22,353 nucleotides of DNA from an uncultured Flavobacteriaceae bacterium (GTDB lineage Bacteria > Bacteroidota > Bacteroidia > Flavobacteriales > Flavobacteriaceae): positions 1 to 22,353 of the forward strand of contig CALGUD010000059.1 in assembly GCA_937901915.1 (NCBI GenBank), given 5' to 3'. The position numbers and the translations under genes are program-made. Shown piece by piece: positions 1-7,714 of the stretch. A model generated the notes under the pieces. It was given only the letters and a program-made list of their open reading frames with translations. It was not told the origin of the DNA and ran no database searches. Numbering within the stretch: the stretch's first letter is position 1; each line of letters starts with the position of its first letter.

Positions 1-257
1 TAGAAGTTACCGTTTTGGAGGATGGGCAGGAACGAAAAATTTTTCATACAATTAGCTCAGGAGGAAGTTTCGGATGCTCTACGTTAAGGGCTGAAATTGG
101 TTTAGGAAAAGCTTCTGAGTTAGTACAATTAAAAGTGACCTGGGCCGGCAGCGGAACTCAACAAGTATTTGAAAAAATTAAAATGAATACCTTTTATAGA
201 ATAGTAGAAGAAAACCCGCAACTTAAAGAAATTAATTTGCAACCTTTTATTAAATAA
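1..257 (+). CDS. 3' end of an FG-GAP/ASPIC-UnbV family protein (partial)
   Basis: This is the last 84 codons of a gene whose 5' part lies outside the window; the reading frame begins at base 3. The translation (GQERKIFHTISSGGSFGCST..., then GLGKASEL and VTWAGSGTQQVFEKIKM) is an ASPIC/UnbV-type C-terminal domain. It matches the C-terminus of the next gene at 80 of 84 residues. A start at the TTG at 15 is possible on paper but very unlikely, because the homology continues to the window edge. The complete neighbour suggests a lipoprotein with FG-GAP/VCBS repeats upstream of this point. The two genes would then be tandem paralogues. The exact role is unknown; related proteins are exported and often sit near SusCD-type loci. 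Confidence 0.85.
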   Translation, partial: EVTVLEDGQERKIFHTISSGGSFGCSTLRAEIGLGKASELVQLKVTWAGSGTQQVFEKIKMNTFYRIVEENPQLKEINLQPFIK

Positions 258-426
258 TATTAAGATAGTTAATTATTACACATACCAGGTGTCTATTGAC
301 AACTTTCGGAACATGTTAGAAAGGCGAAAATATTTAAAGGTTGTATATATTTAGAAGAGGTGTTAATCACATTAATGATATTAAATTTTACTTCTAAAGT
401 AAAAAATTAACAACTATGTATTAAAG

Positions 427-2637
427 ATGGTAAAAACATTTACTTTTTTAAAGATTATGTTTCTTTTGGTAATCGTAATAGGATGTGGAGAGAAAGAGCC
501 AACCATGCATGATCTGCTTAAAAAAACCGCAAAAGAACATTTTTTTATTCATGATAATATTTACCTGGCCTCGGCCAGGGTGGCATATTTTGACAGTATT
601 TCTGCTGTAGTTCCAGATAATCAGAAAGACCGTTATATTTTAAAAAAAGCAGAGGCTTTGTTATATGCGGGAACAACTAAGGATGCTATTAAAATATTGG
701 AACCCTTACTTGAAAAAAGTAAGAAAGATGCCTTAAGATATACGTTAGATTCTCACGAAGAAGAAAGCATAGGTTCTTTACTGGCCCTGGCCTATATGCG
801 ATTAGGGGAACAGGAAAACTGTATTCATCATCACGATGCTGCGGCATCCTGTATTATCCCCATAAATCCGGAAGGATACCACCATGCTCAAGAAGGTTCC
901 AGGAAAGCAATTATGCTTTATGAAGATTTTTTAAGCAGGAATAACCATGACTTCAATAGTCTTTGGCTTTTAAATATTGCCTATATGACATTAGGTGAGT
1001 ATCCATCAAAGGTTCCGGAAAAATGGCGAATCCCTGATAGTGTGTTTCAATCGGAATATCCCATAAAAAAATTTAAAGACATTGCACCAAAATTAGGGTT
1101 ACATGTTAATGAACTGGCAGGCGGTGGGATAGTAGATGACTTCAATAACGATAATTTGTTGGACGTTATGGTTTCTAGCTGGTTTATGACTCAAAATATT
1201 AGATACTTTATAAATAATGGCAATGGGAGTTTTACTGAAAAAACCGAAACAGCAGGTTTAATGGATGTTGGTGGTGGATTAAATATGGTTCATGCAGATT
1301 ACAATAACGATGGCTTCTTAGATGTATTCATTCTCAGGGGTGCCTGGATGGAACATTATGGCAAACAACCAAACTCCTTGTTAAAAAATAATGGAGACAA
1401 TACTTTTACGGATGTAACTATAGAAGCAGGTCTACTTTCTTTTCATCCCACCCAGGCGGCAGTCTGGGCTGATTTTAATAATGATGGATGGATTGATCTG
1501 TTTATTGGGAATGAATCTGAAGAAGATAGGATATACCCAAGTGAATTATACATAAACAAAGGTGACGGTAGTTTCTCTGATAATGCGATCAGCGCAGGAG
1601 TTACTATGAGTAACCCTGAAGATTTCTATTATGTAAAAGGAGTTACAGCAGCAGATTTTAATAATGATGGGTGGGTGGATATATATGTATCCAATTTGTT
1701 CTCATCCAAAAAAAACTTATTGTTTAAGAATAACGGACTTGATGATGAGGGGAATGTACGTTTTATTGAAGTTGGGGACAGTCTAGGACTGGATGAGAAA
1801 TTTTCCAGTTTTCCTACCTGGGCCTTTGACTATAATAATGATGGATGGACAGATATTTTTGTAGCCGGGTATGAGAGAGGCACTAATTCGATTATACCAG
1901 ATATTGTAAATGAATATTTTGATAAACCTCATCATGCAGAAACCATGCGTCTCTATAAAAACAACGGTGGTACTTTTACGGATGTTTCTGATGATGCCGG
2001 ACTGAACAAAATAGGATTTGCCATGGGTGCTAATTATGGAGATCTGGACAATGATGGTTATCCGGATATATATCTTGGTACCGGAGCACCTAGCTTTCAA
2101 TCCATTATCCCAAACAGGGTTTTCAGAAATAATTCAGGAGAAACTTTTCAGGATGTAACGACGGCCGGAGGGTTTGGTAATATTCAAAAAGGGCATGGGG
2201 TTTCCTTTTCTGATATTGATAACGATGGCGATCAGGATATACATGTTGTTATGGGTGGAGCTTTTGATGGTGATACTTTTTTTAATTCACTCTATATAAA
2301 TCCTTACCAGGATGAGAATAACTGGGTAACTTTTATTTTAGAAGGAACCAAGGCTAACCGATCGGCTATCGGAAGTAAAATAGAAGTTACCGTTTTGGAG
2401 GATGGGCAGGAACGAAAAATTTTTCATACAATTAGTTCAGGAGGAAGTTTCGGAAGCTCTACGTTAAGGGCTGAAATTGGTTTAGGAAAGGCTTCTGAAT
2501 TATTACAATTAAAAGTGACCTGGGCAGGCAGCGGAACTCAACAAGTATTTAAAAAAATCAAAATGAATACCTTTTATAGAATAGTAGAAGAGAACCCGAA
2601 ACTTAAAGAAATTAATTTACAACCTTTTATTAAATAA
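427..2637 (+). CDS. FG-GAP/VCBS repeat lipoprotein with C-terminal ASPIC/UnbV domain (CRTAC1-like)
   Basis: The 736-residue protein starts with a lipoprotein signal (hydrophobic stretch, then VIGC with Cys at about residue 21), so it is probably anchored in a membrane facing the periplasm or cell surface. Residues about 30-215 look helical and TPR-like. Seven calcium-loop motifs of the FG-GAP/VCBS kind follow near residues 237, 292, 349, 410, 468, 539 and 596 (for example DFNNDGWIDLF, DYNNDGWTDIF, DLDNDGYPDIY, DIDNDGDQDIH), consistent with a seven-bladed propeller. The last 90 or so residues form an ASPIC/UnbV domain. Loops of this DxDxDG type bind calcium in relatives, and the family is thought to act in binding at the cell surface, but no substrate can be read from the sequence. 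The 3' end is nearly identical to that of the upstream truncated gene. A Gmad2 lipoprotein follows after 41 bases and may be co-transcribed. Confidence 0.9.
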   Translation: MVKTFTFLKIMFLLVIVIGCGEKEPTMHDLLKKTAKEHFFIHDNIYLASARVAYFDSISAVVPDNQKDRYILKKAEALLYAGTTKDAIKILEPLLEKSKKDALRYTLDSHEEESIGSLLALAYMRLGEQENCIHHHDAAASCIIPINPEGYHHAQEGSRKAIMLYEDFLSRNNHDFNSLWLLNIAYMTLGEYPSKVPEKWRIPDSVFQSEYPIKKFKDIAPKLGLHVNELAGGGIVDDFNNDNLLDVMVSSWFMTQNIRYFINNGNGSFTEKTETAGLMDVGGGLNMVHADYNNDGFLDVFILRGAWMEHYGKQPNSLLKNNGDNTFTDVTIEAGLLSFHPTQAAVWADFNNDGWIDLFIGNESEEDRIYPSELYINKGDGSFSDNAISAGVTMSNPEDFYYVKGVTAADFNNDGWVDIYVSNLFSSKKNLLFKNNGLDDEGNVRFIEVGDSLGLDEKFSSFPTWAFDYNNDGWTDIFVAGYERGTNSIIPDIVNEYFDKPHHAETMRLYKNNGGTFTDVSDDAGLNKIGFAMGANYGDLDNDGYPDIYLGTGAPSFQSIIPNRVFRNNSGETFQDVTTAGGFGNIQKGHGVSFSDIDNDGDQDIHVVMGGAFDGDTFFNSLYINPYQDENNWVTFILEGTKANRSAIGSKIEVTVLEDGQERKIFHTISSGGSFGSSTLRAEIGLGKASELLQLKVTWAGSGTQQVFKKIKMNTFYRIVEENPKLKEINLQPFIK
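2381..2637 (+). repeat. Second copy of the duplicated 3' gene end (first copy 1-257)
   Basis: Bases 2381-2637 align without gaps to bases 1-257, with 11 substitutions (about 96% identity). Seven of the differences are synonymous and four change the residue (C/S, V/L, E/K, Q/K, upstream copy first). Similarity stops right after the shared TAA codon. How far the similarity extends upstream cannot be seen because the first copy is cut by the window edge. Confidence 0.95.
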
Positions 2638-2678
2638 ACCCAAGCGGAGTTTGGATTATAAATTATAAAAGAATATAT

Positions 2679-3137
2679 ATGAGATTTAGTTATGTATTAT
2701 TTATCATAGTTTGTTTTGTGTCTTGTAACAGGAACCCAAAGAATATTAAAACAGATTCTGTTTCTGTTCCTCAGGAAAATAGAATTGATTCGACCCCAAT
2801 AACAAGTGAAAAACAAATGGATTCATTGTTGGTTACTAGTTATTCCAACGAACGATTTAAAGAAGTGACCGTTAATAAAGTGGATGTAAACAAATTTATG
2901 ATTGAAGGCCAAGGCCAGATATTCGAAGCAAATTTTGGATGGGTGGTTGAGGATGGCCATAATGAGTTAGCAAAAGGGTTTGAAATGACAGATGCCGGAG
3001 CACCTGAATGGGGTAAGTTTAAGTTTGAGGTAGAAGTAGAAAAACAAAGGCCAAATTCAACGCTTATGCTTATATTGTTTGAGACGAGTGCGAAGGACGG
3101 GAGCCGTCAGCACGAATTGCCCATTGTGCTGGAATAA
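2679..3137 (+). CDS. Lipoprotein with Gmad2-like immunoglobulin-type domain
   Basis: This 152-residue protein has a short signal peptide ending in a lipobox (CFVSC, Cys at about residue 16), so it is likely lipid-anchored. A polar linker rich in Ser, Thr and Asn follows. From about residue 65 to the end the sequence fits the Gmad2 domain pattern: a strand with IEGQGQIFEANFGWVVED, a later FKFEVEVEK strand, and the near-C-terminal signature FETSAKDGSRQHELPIVLE. Gmad2 is an Ig-like fold first described in spore-germination proteins and also found in lipoproteins of many non-sporulating bacteria; its function there is unclear. The gene lies 41 bases after the FG-GAP lipoprotein on the same strand, so an operon is plausible. 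It converges on the response-regulator gene, with only 17 bases between stop codons. Confidence 0.8.
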   Translation: MRFSYVLFIIVCFVSCNRNPKNIKTDSVSVPQENRIDSTPITSEKQMDSLLVTSYSNERFKEVTVNKVDVNKFMIEGQGQIFEANFGWVVEDGHNELAKGFEMTDAGAPEWGKFKFEVEVEKQRPNSTLMLILFETSAKDGSRQHELPIVLE

Positions 3138-3154
3138 ACAATATCCGCTTTTAT

Positions 3155-3577
3155 TTATGTATTGGGATGCAATGAATTCTTCCAGTATTCAAATATGTTT
3201 TTAAGCATTGCTTTCATTTCATTATAGTTGTTACCTTTTTTAAAAAATCCCTGTACAGTCATTTTAACATAAGCTATTTCTATATCATGTTTGTTGGCTT
3301 GCGTAGACAAAAACACAAATGGAATACTCTTTTTCCGCAGTTTGGGGTCTGCATCTATTTCCCGTTTAAATTCGATCCCATTCTTTCCCGGTAGGTTTAT
3401 GTCACAAAAAATCAGGAAAACTTTTTTGTCGGTCGTTTTTAAAAAGGAAAAAGCACTTTTAGCTTCAGTAAACCACATTATTTCATTTTTAAGATTTAAA
3501 TCCTGTACAATGGATTCAAAAATTTCTTTATCATCTGCATCGTCTTCAACTATAACAATAGGGCCTGATTTTGACAT
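3155..3577 (-). CDS. Single-domain response regulator (receiver only)
   Basis: The 140-residue protein is one receiver (REC) domain with no output domain. The acidic pocket is visible as EDD at residues 11-13. The phospho-acceptor is Asp59 in FCDINLPGKNG, the switch Ser is about residue 91 (VFLST), and the conserved Lys is about 114. The usual Lys-Pro after beta-5 is Lys-Gly here (FFKKGNN). The layout resembles CheY/Rcp1-type regulators, which take phosphate from a histidine kinase and act by protein-protein contact. No kinase gene is present in the window, so its partner is encoded elsewhere. It reads toward the Gmad2 lipoprotein gene and is divergent from the YceI gene. Confidence 0.9.
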   Translation of the reverse strand: MSKSGPIVIVEDDADDKEIFESIVQDLNLKNEIMWFTEAKSAFSFLKTTDKKVFLIFCDINLPGKNGIEFKREIDADPKLRKKSIPFVFLSTQANKHDIEIAYVKMTVQGFFKKGNNYNEMKAMLKNIFEYWKNSLHPNT

Positions 3578-3774
3578 ATTTGGTTCTTAGAGTTAATCAT
3601 TCGACTTAATTTAAATTTAAAAAAATTTTATTAAAGCTAAAAACTAATATGTAACGCACTCTTAGAATAACACAACTTCGGTTTTTAGATAAAAATTAAC
3701 TGTTACTCTGCTTACATTTTATAATCTCTCCGACATCTATGATATATATCATATTTATTAAAAGGTACCTACCT

Positions 3775-3782
3775 TATTTTTG
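3775..3782 (+). promoter_or_regulatory. Putative -7 promoter box (TATTTTTG) for the YceI/barrel pair
   Basis: TATTTTTG fits the Bacteroidota sigma-A -7 consensus TAnnTTTG and ends 31 bases before the YceI start codon. No clear TTG -33 box stands 17-23 bases upstream, so support is partial. Confidence 0.35.
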
Positions 3783-3813
3783 TCCCATATAACAGCAGAA
3801 AAAAACTTTTATC

Positions 3814-4395
3814 ATGAAAACTATATACACAAAAACATTATTCATTATTATGTTGAGTTTGCTTCCAATCCTTCTGTTTGGGCAAACAAAACTACAAGCT
3901 ACGGAAGGCTCTTTTGTAAAAGTAAATGGAACCTCCACTTTACACGATTGGGAAATGGTTTCATCACAAATGGAAAATGAGGCAGAATTTAAGTTAGATG
4001 CAGCAGATCATCCTCTTCATTTAACTTCAATTTCATTTTCACTTGAAACCGAAACTTTAAAAAGTGACAATAAAAAACTAGACCGAAATGCGTACGAAGC
4101 CCTTAAAACTTCTGAACACCCTAAAATTAAATTTAAATCTACTTCTTATGAAATAATCAAAAAAGAAGGTAACACACACCTTATGAAAATTAAAGGTATG
4201 CTAACTATTGCAGGTGTTACTAAAGAAAAAACTGTAGAAGCTAAATGTGAGAATACAGGAAGTGGAACCCACATCTGTTCTGGTGAAACAGACCTTAAAA
4301 TGACAGATTTTAGTGTAGAACCACCTTCTTTCATGTTCGGCGCAATGAAAACAGGAAATGAAATAACAATTAGTTACAAAATAATATATAAATAA
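3814..4395 (+). CDS. YceI-like domain secreted protein
   Basis: The 193-residue protein has a type I signal peptide (MKTIYTKTLFIIMLSLLPILLFGQ, cleaved near residue 23-24). The rest fits the YceI family: SFVKVNGTSTLHDWEM near the mature start, SISFSLETETLKSDNKKLDRNAYEALKTSEHPKIKFKST in the middle, then the G.LTIAGVTKEKTVEA strand and a C-terminal TDFSVEPPSFMFGAMKTGNEITISYKI. YceI proteins form a lipocalin-like barrel that binds long isoprenoids in the periplasm; whether this member binds quinone or polyprenol cannot be told from sequence. The outer-membrane barrel gene starts 15 bases after the stop, so the two are probably one transcript, closed by the terminator at 5784. Confidence 0.88.
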   Translation: MKTIYTKTLFIIMLSLLPILLFGQTKLQATEGSFVKVNGTSTLHDWEMVSSQMENEAEFKLDAADHPLHLTSISFSLETETLKSDNKKLDRNAYEALKTSEHPKIKFKSTSYEIIKKEGNTHLMKIKGMLTIAGVTKEKTVEAKCENTGSGTHICSGETDLKMTDFSVEPPSFMFGAMKTGNEITISYKIIYK

Positions 4396-4410
4396 TTATC
4401 AACCCTTAAT

Positions 4411-5718
4411 ATGAATTACAAGATGAAAACAATAACTTATTTATTAAAAGGAGGCATACTATCGCTAATGTTTTGCTTCTCAGGGATAGTACAAGCTCAA
4501 ACAGAATTACAATTTTTTAGACCAAACAATAAAAATGGAATAAATGTATTTGAACCCCAAAAGAACGATTCAACAGTTTTTGAAGGTATGAAAGTACATG
4601 TGGGAGGTGATTTTGCCATGCAGTTTCAGGCATTAGACCAAAGCAACACGGCAGATAACCTGGTAGAACTAGGAAACGATTTTAATTTACCTTCAGCAAA
4701 CCTCAACCTTGATGTACAACTATTAGACGGTGTAAGAATGCACCTTAGAACCTATTTATCATCAAAGCACCATAACGAAGCCTGGATAAAAGGCGGACAC
4801 ATACAAATTGACAAACTTGATTTTATTAGTCCAGGATTTCTGGAAGAATTAATGCAGTATACAAGTATTACTATAGGATTGGATGAATTTAACTATGGAG
4901 ATGCTCATTTTAGAAGATCCGATAACGCCAGGGCTATATTTAACCCGTTTGTTGGGAATTATATTATGGATGCCTTTTCTACGGAAGCTTTTGGCGAAGT
5001 GACAGTACAATACAACGGATGGTTAGGTGTTTTAGGTGTAACTAATGGGAAACTGAACCAAAACGTAGTAGTAAACGACAATAGCGACAACAAGCCTTCA
5101 TTTTATGGTAAATTGGGGTATGACAGTCAGCTTAATGAAGATCTGAGAGTACGACTAACCGGTTCTTGGTACACTAATGGAGGAACTACTACCGGTACAT
5201 GGCTTTATGGAGGTGACCGGGCAGGAGGTAGATATTACAATGTAATGAAAACAGTACCAGTTGGAGATGCTGAAGCAGAAGGAGGTAATTTTGAAGGAAG
5301 ATATAATGCAAGGTTTACTAAACTTACTGCTATTCAAGTTAACCCATTTGTTAAGTACAAAGGATTTGAATTCTTCGGAATTTATGAACTGGCAAATGGT
5401 GGTAATGAATTTACTGAGCCCACCGACGAAGAAGGTGACTTTACCCAAATAGCAGCCGAATTACTTTACCGATTTGGTAATAATGAAGATTTTTACCTGG
5501 GAGCAAGATATAATACTGTTAGCGGTAAAATGAGGGATAGTGCAACTGAAGATTTGGAAATAAGCAGGTTTAACATAGGTGCAGGATGGTTTATGTCCAA
5601 AAATATATTAACAAAAATAGAATATGTTAAACAAGACTATAACGGTGATGCCTGGACTGGAAGATTCCAGGGAGCAGAATTTGGCGGGGTAGTTGTTGAA
5701 GCAGTGATAAGTTTTTAA
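4411..5718 (+). CDS. Outer-membrane beta-barrel (porin-like) protein
   Basis: The open frame encodes 435 residues. The first ATG (4411) adds MNYK before a second in-frame ATG at 4423; the second gives a more standard signal peptide (MKTITYLLKGGILSLMFCFSGIVQAQ, cleaved at QA-Q), so the true start may be 4423. The mature protein has many alternating, aromatic-rich strands (GMKVHVGGDFAMQFQAL, LRVRLTGSWYT, FEFFGIYELANGG, DFYLGARYNTVSG, ILTKIEYVKQDY) and ends in Phe, the usual last residue of outer-membrane barrels. No plug or TonB box is visible, so this is a passive channel-like or structural barrel, not a TonB receptor. The transported solute is not evident. It follows the YceI gene closely; a role in envelope transport or lipid-related stress is only a guess. 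Confidence 0.8.
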   Translation: MNYKMKTITYLLKGGILSLMFCFSGIVQAQTELQFFRPNNKNGINVFEPQKNDSTVFEGMKVHVGGDFAMQFQALDQSNTADNLVELGNDFNLPSANLNLDVQLLDGVRMHLRTYLSSKHHNEAWIKGGHIQIDKLDFISPGFLEELMQYTSITIGLDEFNYGDAHFRRSDNARAIFNPFVGNYIMDAFSTEAFGEVTVQYNGWLGVLGVTNGKLNQNVVVNDNSDNKPSFYGKLGYDSQLNEDLRVRLTGSWYTNGGTTTGTWLYGGDRAGGRYYNVMKTVPVGDAEAEGGNFEGRYNARFTKLTAIQVNPFVKYKGFEFFGIYELANGGNEFTEPTDEEGDFTQIAAELLYRFGNNEDFYLGARYNTVSGKMRDSATEDLEISRFNIGAGWFMSKNILTKIEYVKQDYNGDAWTGRFQGAEFGGVVVEAVISF

Positions 5719-5783
5719 TATAACTAATATAAGTAATGTAGTAATTTAAAAAAATGGTTTACCCGGATCATTTTTAATAAGCT

Positions 5784-5821
5784 GCGGGCTTATGGATACT
5801 AAACCATAGGCCCGCTTTTTT
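5784..5821 (+). terminator. Rho-independent terminator after the YceI/barrel pair
   Basis: A 12-base-pair stem (GCGGGCTTATGG paired with CCATAGGCCCGC, one G-U pair) with an 8-base loop is followed by six T residues. It lies 65 bases after the barrel gene stop and ahead of the promoter of the next gene. Confidence 0.9.
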
Positions 5822-5887
5822 ATGCTAAAAGTTAAAATTTGCATTAATTTTAATAAAGAGAATAACCGGATTGTTAAAATAAGAAAG

Positions 5888-5895
5888 TAAATTTG
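5888..5895 (+). promoter_or_regulatory. Putative -7 box (TAAATTTG) for the lipoprotein/DUF2231 pair
   Basis: TAAATTTG matches TAnnTTTG exactly and ends 40 bases before the start codon at 5936. The nearest upstream TTG (5871-5873) leaves only a 14-base spacer, shorter than usual. Confidence 0.4.
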
Positions 5896-5935
5896 AGTAC
5901 AATATTTAATTAATAAACATATAAAATAGAGAATT

Positions 5936-6253
5936 ATGAAAAAATTATTTTTAAAAGCTTTTAGTATAATTGCTGTTTTAACTCTTATTATTGCTTGTGG
6001 AGAAAAAACAGATGTTGTAGATTCCGGCACCTATGAAGGAACCATAAAAAAAGTGGAAGCAGAGAAAACTGAAATTTATGTAGAAACAACAGATGGTAAA
6101 ACACTGGAACTTTATTTTACAGATACCACGACACTAACAAAAAATGGGGAAACTGTTGACTTTTCTACCTTACAGGCAAATCAAAAAGTAGAAGTGCAAG
6201 TAGAAAAAGTAGGTAATCGCCTGGATCCCATATCTGTAGAAATACAAGAATAA
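5936..6253 (+). CDS. Small lipoprotein of unknown function, beta-rich
   Basis: The 105-residue protein carries a lipoprotein signal ending LIIAC (Cys at about residue 22). The mature part (YEGTIKKVEAEKTEIYVETTDGKTLELYFTDTTTLTKNGETVDFSTLQANQKVEVQVEKVGNRLDPISVEI) reads as five or six short strands. It resembles the small OB-like modules found in DUF5666-type proteins, in which a threonine-rich value-type loop is followed by a valine-rich strand. I cannot name the family firmly. The next gene begins 2 bases after this stop codon, so the two are almost certainly translated from one mRNA. A role beside the membrane protein is inferred from that spacing only. Confidence 0.8.
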   Translation: MKKLFLKAFSIIAVLTLIIACGEKTDVVDSGTYEGTIKKVEAEKTEIYVETTDGKTLELYFTDTTTLTKNGETVDFSTLQANQKVEVQVEKVGNRLDPISVEIQE

Positions 6254-6254
6254 T

Positions 6255-6746
6255 ATGCAAGAAGTGCCAGAATTTTGGCGGACGGAGATATGGCATCCAC
6301 TCTCCGTCCATTTGCCAATAGCTTTGTTACTTGTAGCTACTTTTTTTAAACTTTTTGAAAGAATCCTCAAAAAAGAATATTTAAATAAGGGAGGGAACAT
6401 CCTCTTGCTCATTGGTGTCATTGGTGCCTGGGCAGCTATTTATACAGGAGATTTGGCTGATGGAGTAGTAGGGAGGAAAATTTGCGATCCCACAGTATTA
6501 AAAAGTCATGAAAATGCATCGTATACCACTACATGGATTTTTACATCAGCGTTTATAGCCATAATAATACTTTCCACAGAATTTATCAAAAAATTCAGGA
6601 GTCTGCTAAAATGGCTTGTAGTTTTACTGATGTTTGTCGGATCTGGATTTCTACTTTATACCGGACATTTAGGGGCCGAACTTGTCTATCAGCAAGGTGC
6701 AGGTGTTTACCATCCTTCAAAAGATTGCGGAGAATTTGGTAATTAG
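6255..6746 (+). CDS. DUF2231-like four-helix membrane protein
   Basis: The 163-residue protein has four predicted membrane helices (about residues 19-37, 48-65, 93-110 and 118-136). The N-terminal WHPLSVHLPIALLLVATFF and the C-terminal YTGHLGAELVYQQGAGV match the landmarks of the DUF2231 family, in which a HPxxVHxP motif begins the first helix and a GGxLVY-GVGV motif closes the domain. The histidines in HPLSVH and in H(L)GAELVY are candidate heme or metal ligands; this is a suggestion, not shown. The start overlaps nothing and lies 2 bases after the small lipoprotein stop, so translational coupling is likely. The family is often found near c-type cytochrome genes; none is seen here. Confidence 0.78.
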   Translation: MQEVPEFWRTEIWHPLSVHLPIALLLVATFFKLFERILKKEYLNKGGNILLLIGVIGAWAAIYTGDLADGVVGRKICDPTVLKSHENASYTTTWIFTSAFIAIIILSTEFIKKFRSLLKWLVVLLMFVGSGFLLYTGHLGAELVYQQGAGVYHPSKDCGEFGN

Positions 6747-6904
6747 AATTTTCAAAGCACAACAGACATTTAAAAATCAATACAGGCCCGATATCAGTTA
6801 ATTCACCTAATCTATTTGTTCAAATACGGTCAAATTTATTCATTTATATCTCCCTAAAATGTGAATGGTTATTCTTGTTAACTTGTATATAAAAATACAG
6901 TGGA

Positions 6905-7696
6905 ATGAGAAAACTTGTAATGATAGGGCGACTCTTTTTTGCCATTGCATTATGCGGATTGGGAATAGAACATTTCATTTTTGAAGATTTTATAACGGGT
7001 CGTGCACCGGAATGGCCGGAAATATTTCCCGGAAAATTAGTATGGGCTTATTTTACAGGTGTAATTTTTATAGTGGTTGGATTAGTAACAATATTTCACA
7101 AGAAAGCACGGTTAGCTTTGGTTAGTGCAGGAGTGTTGATTTTTGGGTGGGCTTTACTACGCTTGATCCCTGTTGTTATTACAAGCCCCATCCTTTCAGG
7201 GGAATGGACCTACATAGGCAAAGCATTGACTTTATCAGGCGGAGCTTTTGCGTTGGCTTCCACTTTTCCAAAAATGGATTCCGGACAGGTTTCACCCCTT
7301 TTAAGGTTTTTTAACTCCAATCAGAAATTCATTGTAGGTGGCCGTATCTCTTTAGGAATATTTTTTATAATTACAGGTCTCCAGCATTTTATTTATACAG
7401 CCTTTGTAGCATCTTTAATTCCGGTTTGGTTTCCCGGGAATGCTATATTCTGGACCTGGTTGACCGGAATAGCTTTAATAACCGCAGGTATTGGATTGTT
7501 TATAAACAGATTCTCACAAATGGCAGCATTCCTGTCAGGAATCATGGTTTTTTTGTGGTTCTGGATCGTTCACCTGCCTATAGTTTTCAGCAGTAAAAGT
7601 GCCAATATTGCCGTTTTTGAAGCATTAGCTGTTTCGGGTGTTGCGCTTGTAATTGCAGGATGTTTGAGAAAGAATTTGCCGGAAGAAACTTCATAA
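6905..7696 (+). CDS. DoxX-like membrane protein made of two similar halves
   Basis: The 263-residue protein is almost all hydrophobic, with about eight membrane helices. Two halves repeat the same plan. Residues about 8-120 begin GRLFFAIALCGLGIEHFIF and residues about 146-255 begin GRISLGIFFIITGLQHFIY; each is followed by a W-x(3)-TG helix (YFTGVIFIVVGLVTIF and WLTGIALITAGIGLFI). This is an internal duplication of a four-helix DoxX/SURF4-like unit. DoxX relatives are linked to quinone or thiosulfate oxidation and redox stress in some bacteria, but most are uncharacterised. The gene has its own 158-base upstream gap and converges on the MFS gene, with only 18 bases between the stop codons. Confidence 0.75.
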   Translation: MRKLVMIGRLFFAIALCGLGIEHFIFEDFITGRAPEWPEIFPGKLVWAYFTGVIFIVVGLVTIFHKKARLALVSAGVLIFGWALLRLIPVVITSPILSGEWTYIGKALTLSGGAFALASTFPKMDSGQVSPLLRFFNSNQKFIVGGRISLGIFFIITGLQHFIYTAFVASLIPVWFPGNAIFWTWLTGIALITAGIGLFINRFSQMAAFLSGIMVFLWFWIVHLPIVFSSKSANIAVFEALAVSGVALVIAGCLRKNLPEETS

Positions 7697-7714
7697 ATAT
7701 ACATTAATACCTTG

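Noticed and set aside
1783..2100. Minus-strand frame inside the FG-GAP gene
   Set aside because: It is a shadow of the calcium-loop repeats with no domain of its own.
2641..2662. Short inverted pair (CCAA...TTGG) after the FG-GAP gene
   Set aside because: Only four pairs and no T run; not a convincing terminator.
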